Source: CAYMCO01 sp964388955
GTDB taxonomy: Bacteria > Chloroflexota > Anaerolineae > Anaerolineales > E44-bin32
Reading direction: 5' to 3'
DNA length: 64,000 nucleotides
NCBI GenBank assembly: GCA_964388955.1
Contig: CAYMCO010000027.1
Coordinates: forward strand, 9,109 to 73,108
Program-made: the position numbers and the translations under genes
The notes under the pieces: model-generated
The model's input: the letters and a program-made list of their open reading frames with translations, nothing else
What the model was told of the DNA's origin: nothing
Database searches by the model: none
Shown here: one piece after another, positions 61,801-64,000 of the stretch
Layout: the number at the start of each line of letters is the position of its first letter
How positions within the stretch are numbered: the first letter of the stretch is position 1

Positions 61801-63092
61801 AGCGGGTGTTCGGCAGAGTGACCGCGGGAAAGATCGTCGATCCGGATACGGGAGAGGTTGTCTTCCCGGCCGGGCATATGATCACCCTGGAGGAATCAAG
61901 GCGCATCGAGCTTTCCGGCGTCGAAGAGGTTTTCGTCCGGTCTCCTTTCACCTGTGAACTGCAGTTTGGGTTGTGCGCGCGGTGCTATGGCATGGACCTG
62001 GGCCGGGGAAAGATGGTCGACATCGGCGCCGCGGTCGGAATCGTGGCCGCCCAATCGATCGGTGAGCCCGGCACCCAGTTGACGCTCCGAACGTTCCACA
62101 CCGGCGGCGTAGCTGCCGGCGGCGACATTACGACGGGTCTGCCCAGAGTGGAGGAACTTTTCGAGGCCAGGAAGAAGCCCAAGGGCGAGGCCGAAGTGGC
62201 GGAGATCTCGGGCACGGTGCACATCAAGCCCGCAAACGTGCCCGATGGTCCGCGCAAGTTGGAGATCAAGAACAGCCAGCGCATCGAGGATGAATATGTG
62301 GTGCCAGGCAACTGGGCGCTGCGTGTGGAAGATGAGCAGGAGATCAACGCCGGAAACCTGATCGCCAAGCGCGGCGACTCAAAAATACACGCCAGCCACG
62401 CGGGGCGTGTGCGCTTGGAGGACCGCAAGGTCGTGGTCACCTATGACCAGGTGGATGAAGCCGAGTATGAGATTCCCCCTGTTGCGCGCCTGATGGTCAA
62501 AGATGGCGAGAAAGTGAAGGCGGGCCAGCAGCTCACCGAAGGCTCGCTCAATCCGCACAACATCCTGCGCATCTTGGGCGGCGAAGCATGCCGCCAGTAC
62601 CTGCTTGCGGAGGTCCAGAAGGTCTATCGTTCTCAGGGCCAGAATATCAACGACAAGCACTTTGAGGTGATCATCCGGAAGATGCTCTCCAAGGTGCAGA
62701 TCACTCGGCCAGGCAACACCGATCTCCTGCCTGGGGACCTGTACAACCGGATCTACATCAAACGCCTCAACGAGCGCATGCATTCACAGGGGAAGCAGCC
62801 GGCCAGGGCCAATGAGGTCCTTCTGGGCATCACCAAGGCCTCCCTGGAGACGGAGTCTTTCCTCTCGGCATCCTCCTTCCAGCACACGATACGCGTGTTG
62901 GCCAAGGCGGCCATCGAGGGCAAGGTCGACTACCTGCGCGGCCTGAAGGAGAACGTGATCATCGGCAAGTTGATCCCGGCTGGGACCGCATTTCCGGGCG
63001 AGAAGGCCGCCCTGCACGATGATCGCTTGGATGCGGAGTTGGCAGAGGTCGAGGAGCCGGCGCCAGAGATGGAGCAAGTCGCGGCGGACTAA
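58836..63092 (+). CDS. rpoC: DNA-directed RNA polymerase subunit beta'
   Basis: 1418 residues from GTG 58836, six bases after GGAGG; ATG 58830 and TTG 58833 are in frame but too close to that site. Zn1 is CYCGKYKN with CEKCG; the catalytic loop NADFDGDQM is at residue 625, with Asp627, 629 and 631 holding Mg2+; Zn2 is formed by DCGTENG and CELQFGLCARCYG. A ~180-residue charged coiled coil (about 142-324) is inserted between the clamp head and the MFLGESKYREL segment. rpoB is not upstream; an IS remnant and a private promoter stand there instead. The protein forms the active centre with RpoB. Confidence 0.97.
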   Translation: MESKDFRALRISLASPETILSWSYGEVLKPETINYRRLRPEKDGLFCEAIFGPTKDWQCYCGKYKNIRFKGITCEKCGVEVTRSSVRRERMGHIALAAPVAHVWYTRRVPSHLGLLLNVSRRNLDRVLYFAQYAVTYVDEEARKKALQRIEDDITRVELEEEEALDARREEVETLRAERLEELETEKKSVEEEYEEEVAAQIEPVIKEGQRLEGTLSDKLEKKIRAPIAFKEIGQVIAEKGETISKEHITRVQDLVKAHLEEVEAGLVEQRDQKLAKIEMGIEAAQAEAELALNELEDAVDEDKADLRESLARDRDELQSVQVMMFLGESKYRELKSKWGQVFRADMGAEAFYDVLQQIDLDTLSKELWEEVRTTRSKQRRKKATKRLKVVEAFRRSRNKPEWMVLTVLPVIPPDLRPMVQLDGGRFATSDLNDLYRRVINRNNRLKRLVELGAPDVIVRNEKRMLQEAVDSLIDNSQRGKALSRRGRRELKSLSDMLKGKKGRFRRNLLGKRVDYSGRSVIVIGPHLKLYQCGLPKTMALELYRPFVISKLVEYNYAANVKGARRIIERERPEVWAVLEEVIKERPVLLNRAPTLHRLGIQAFEPVLVEGKAIQLHPLVCAAFNADFDGDQMSVHLPLSKNAVDEARQLMLSTRNLLKPADGEPIVGPTKDMVLGVYYLTRDPAKEDQLGAGMTFSDMDEVEMAYELGQVALHAPIKIMMKTYYDGDGAHLDEPESRVIETTVGRVLFNRVLPEELRFVNRVLGKTAIQELVGEVYNLLREEGTPAVVDEIKDIGFKYATRSGSTIAVSDITVPDDKAEIIDRTLEETEAVRRDYRRGLLTEQEMNERVIDLWQQTTSDVADAVKKAMDPTGNLSTMAISGATKGGFGPISQLAGMRGLMADPAGRIIPLPIRSSFRDGLSTLEYFISTHGARKGLTDTALRTADAGYLTRRLVDVAQDVIINADDCGTENGLWMRRDDDAAGQTLGERVFGRVTAGKIVDPDTGEVVFPAGHMITLEESRRIELSGVEEVFVRSPFTCELQFGLCARCYGMDLGRGKMVDIGAAVGIVAAQSIGEPGTQLTLRTFHTGGVAAGGDITTGLPRVEELFEARKKPKGEAEVAEISGTVHIKPANVPDGPRKLEIKNSQRIEDEYVVPGNWALRVEDEQEINAGNLIAKRGDSKIHASHAGRVRLEDRKVVVTYDQVDEAEYEIPPVARLMVKDGEKVKAGQQLTEGSLNPHNILRILGGEACRQYLLAEVQKVYRSQGQNINDKHFEVIIRKMLSKVQITRPGNTDLLPGDLYNRIYIKRLNERMHSQGKQPARANEVLLGITKASLETESFLSASSFQHTIRVLAKAAIEGKVDYLRGLKENVIIGKLIPAGTAFPGEKAALHDDRLDAELAEVEEPAPEMEQVAAD

Positions 63093-63134
63093 AGCGCCGC
63101 CCACGATCCATCGATCTGATCCTTCTCAAAAAGG

Positions 63135-63162
63135 ATACGGGCGCAGCACGCTGCGCCCGTAT
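63135..63162. terminator. Hairpin after rpoC
   Basis: ATACGGGCGCAG (63135-63146) pairs perfectly with CTGCGCCCGTAT (63151-63162) around CACG. On the plus side no T run follows; the A run before it would serve a minus-strand transcript. It is the likely end of the rpoC message. Confidence 0.6.
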
Positions 63163-63910
63163 ATTCGTCCAGCAATCCATGGCCAGGAGGCCCTGCCACG
63201 TTCACGATCCGCGCAAGGCACTCGCAATCCGGGGAGCCGCAGGTCCTAATATCCCAGGCCTGACGCCGGCGGAGTGGGGAGATTGCGGGAAGGGAAAGGG
63301 ATGACTCTGCCGGTTGATGCTGCGAAGGACACAGTCTGAGAGCGCCTCGGGCTCCGTGACACCCATATCTGCTATTCTGCAGGGGCGCACGGCCGTGCGC
63401 CCCTACGCCGGCTCGCGAACCTGGCAATGGCTCGCCCACGAGTTTCGATGATCGATGGTCGACGGTCGGCGGCGAGTATGCCGCCCACCGTCCACGCGTG
63501 CCCACAAGGGGCGGTCCAATGGCTGCCGGATGGCTGTTCCCCGACCCTCGAATCCCGATCGCTTGGCCCTGATCAAGAAATCCTTCTTCACTGCGGACAG
63601 CGCATCGCGCGAAGCGCCCCGGCCCCCGCGGGGGGGTGCATCCGGGTTTTTGTTGAGCGGTGCGATCCCGGGGGCGGACGATATTCGACCCTGCCGGCTC
63701 GATGAGCCCCCTCCTCCGACCGCGATGCTATTCCCTCGCCAATCTCGCTGAAAGGAACCCCCGTGGGGGGCACCTGCCGGCGCCAGCCTTCTCCCCATCC
63801 TTCCGCGTTGCGCTTCGATCCGCCCCCACCCCCTCGGCCCCCTCCCCCGGCTCCCCTGGGGCCGTTTTCCCCGCTCCTCCGGAGGCAGGGGGAGGGGAAG
63901 AGATCCGTTA
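63163..63910. other. Non-coding spacer with palindromic and dispersed repeats
   Basis: About 750 bases without a believable gene. It contains the palindrome at 63381-63404 and a copy (63856-63897) of the G/C-rich repeat found at 29155-29195. Small frames exist but have no ribosome sites. Confidence 0.6.
63381..63404. repeat. 24-bp perfect palindrome
   Basis: AGGGGCGCACGG is followed directly by its reverse complement CCGTGCGCCCCT. GTAGGGGCGCACGGCCGTGCGCCCC-type palindromes are dispersed repeats in many bacterial genomes. Confidence 0.65.
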
Positions 63911-63949
63911 GGGGGCGGGGGAGCAGCGCTCCCCCGCCCCCTTGTATTG
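63911..63949 (+). terminator. Strong rho-independent terminator-like hairpin
   Basis: GGGGGCGGGGGAGC (63911-63924) pairs over all 14 bases with GCTCCCCCGCCCCC (63928-63941), then TTGTATTGTTTG. No gene is found in the 800 bases before it, so it may stop rpoC read-through or mark the end of a repeat unit. Confidence 0.65.
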
Positions 63950-64000
63950 TTTGCGTCTTGTCAAGTGGTGTAAATTCTGTGTACATCCTTGGCTGTCTAG

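Overview
The window is about 64 kb of high-GC bacterial chromosome, dense with genes in long same-strand runs. The best guess for the host is Chloroflexota (Anaerolineae-like or a relative), with moderate confidence. The reasons are a Flp pilin of the Gly-Gln-Gly-x-x-Glu-Phe type, a Tad pilus operon with no outer-membrane secretin gene, an RpoC with a long charged coiled-coil insertion near its N terminus, a MutL with its own endonuclease motif, an unusually acidic tail on bL25, and many large glycosyltransferase-C (GT-C) type membrane proteins. No rRNA, tRNA or CRISPR array was seen.

Layout. 1-13.2 kb: an operon of eight polytopic membrane proteins of GT39/GT87 type with touching or overlapping ends; the first is cut by the window edge. 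13.2-21.4 kb: a NarL-type response regulator and a DegS-like kinase, then a Flp pilin gene of only 48 codons and a Tad/Flp pilus assembly set (cpaB, a receiver-CpaE fusion, cpaF, tadB, tadC). 21.4-24.4 kb: comF, long-form hpf, an unassigned nucleotidyltransferase-like gene and an HNH endonuclease. 24.4-29.4 kb: a phnD-phnC-phnE phosphonate/phosphite importer lying between two inverted copies of a 158-bp repeat. 29.4-35 kb: folC converging on a pth-mfd operon. 35-41.2 kb: a membrane-anchored protein built from 15-residue solenoid repeats, rplY, then minus-strand CoA-pyrophosphatase, zinc-ribbon, methyltransferase, lipid kinase, mgtE and NIL-domain genes. 41.7-48.2 kb: a membrane metallopeptidase, CtpA, a HAD / small membrane protein / orphan CoA-transferase operon, mutL and a sirtuin. 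48.2-58.1 kb: a second receiver-CpaE-like fusion facing a 1107-residue sensor kinase, then an OmpR/kinase pair facing a PepSY-like, ApbE and ferric-reductase-like operon. 58.1-64 kb: a transposase remnant, rpoC without rpoB, and a repeat-rich spacer.

How the parts may work together. The two-component pair at 13-15 kb sits directly before the pilus genes and shares a promoter layout with the pilin gene (TTGTCC, 18-bp spacer, TATAMT), so it may control piliation. The GT-C operon next to it could decorate surface proteins or glycans. The OmpR/kinase pair at 53-55 kb probably controls the divergent flavinylation and heme-membrane operon through two 11-bp-spaced direct repeats placed like a pho box. 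The receiver-CpaE-like protein at 48 kb and the large kinase at 49.6 kb are divergently transcribed and look like one signalling unit.

Limits. All functional calls rest on reading motifs and domain order by eye; no database search was run. Starts were chosen from Shine-Dalgarno (SD) spacing and gene overlap, and several use GTG or TTG.
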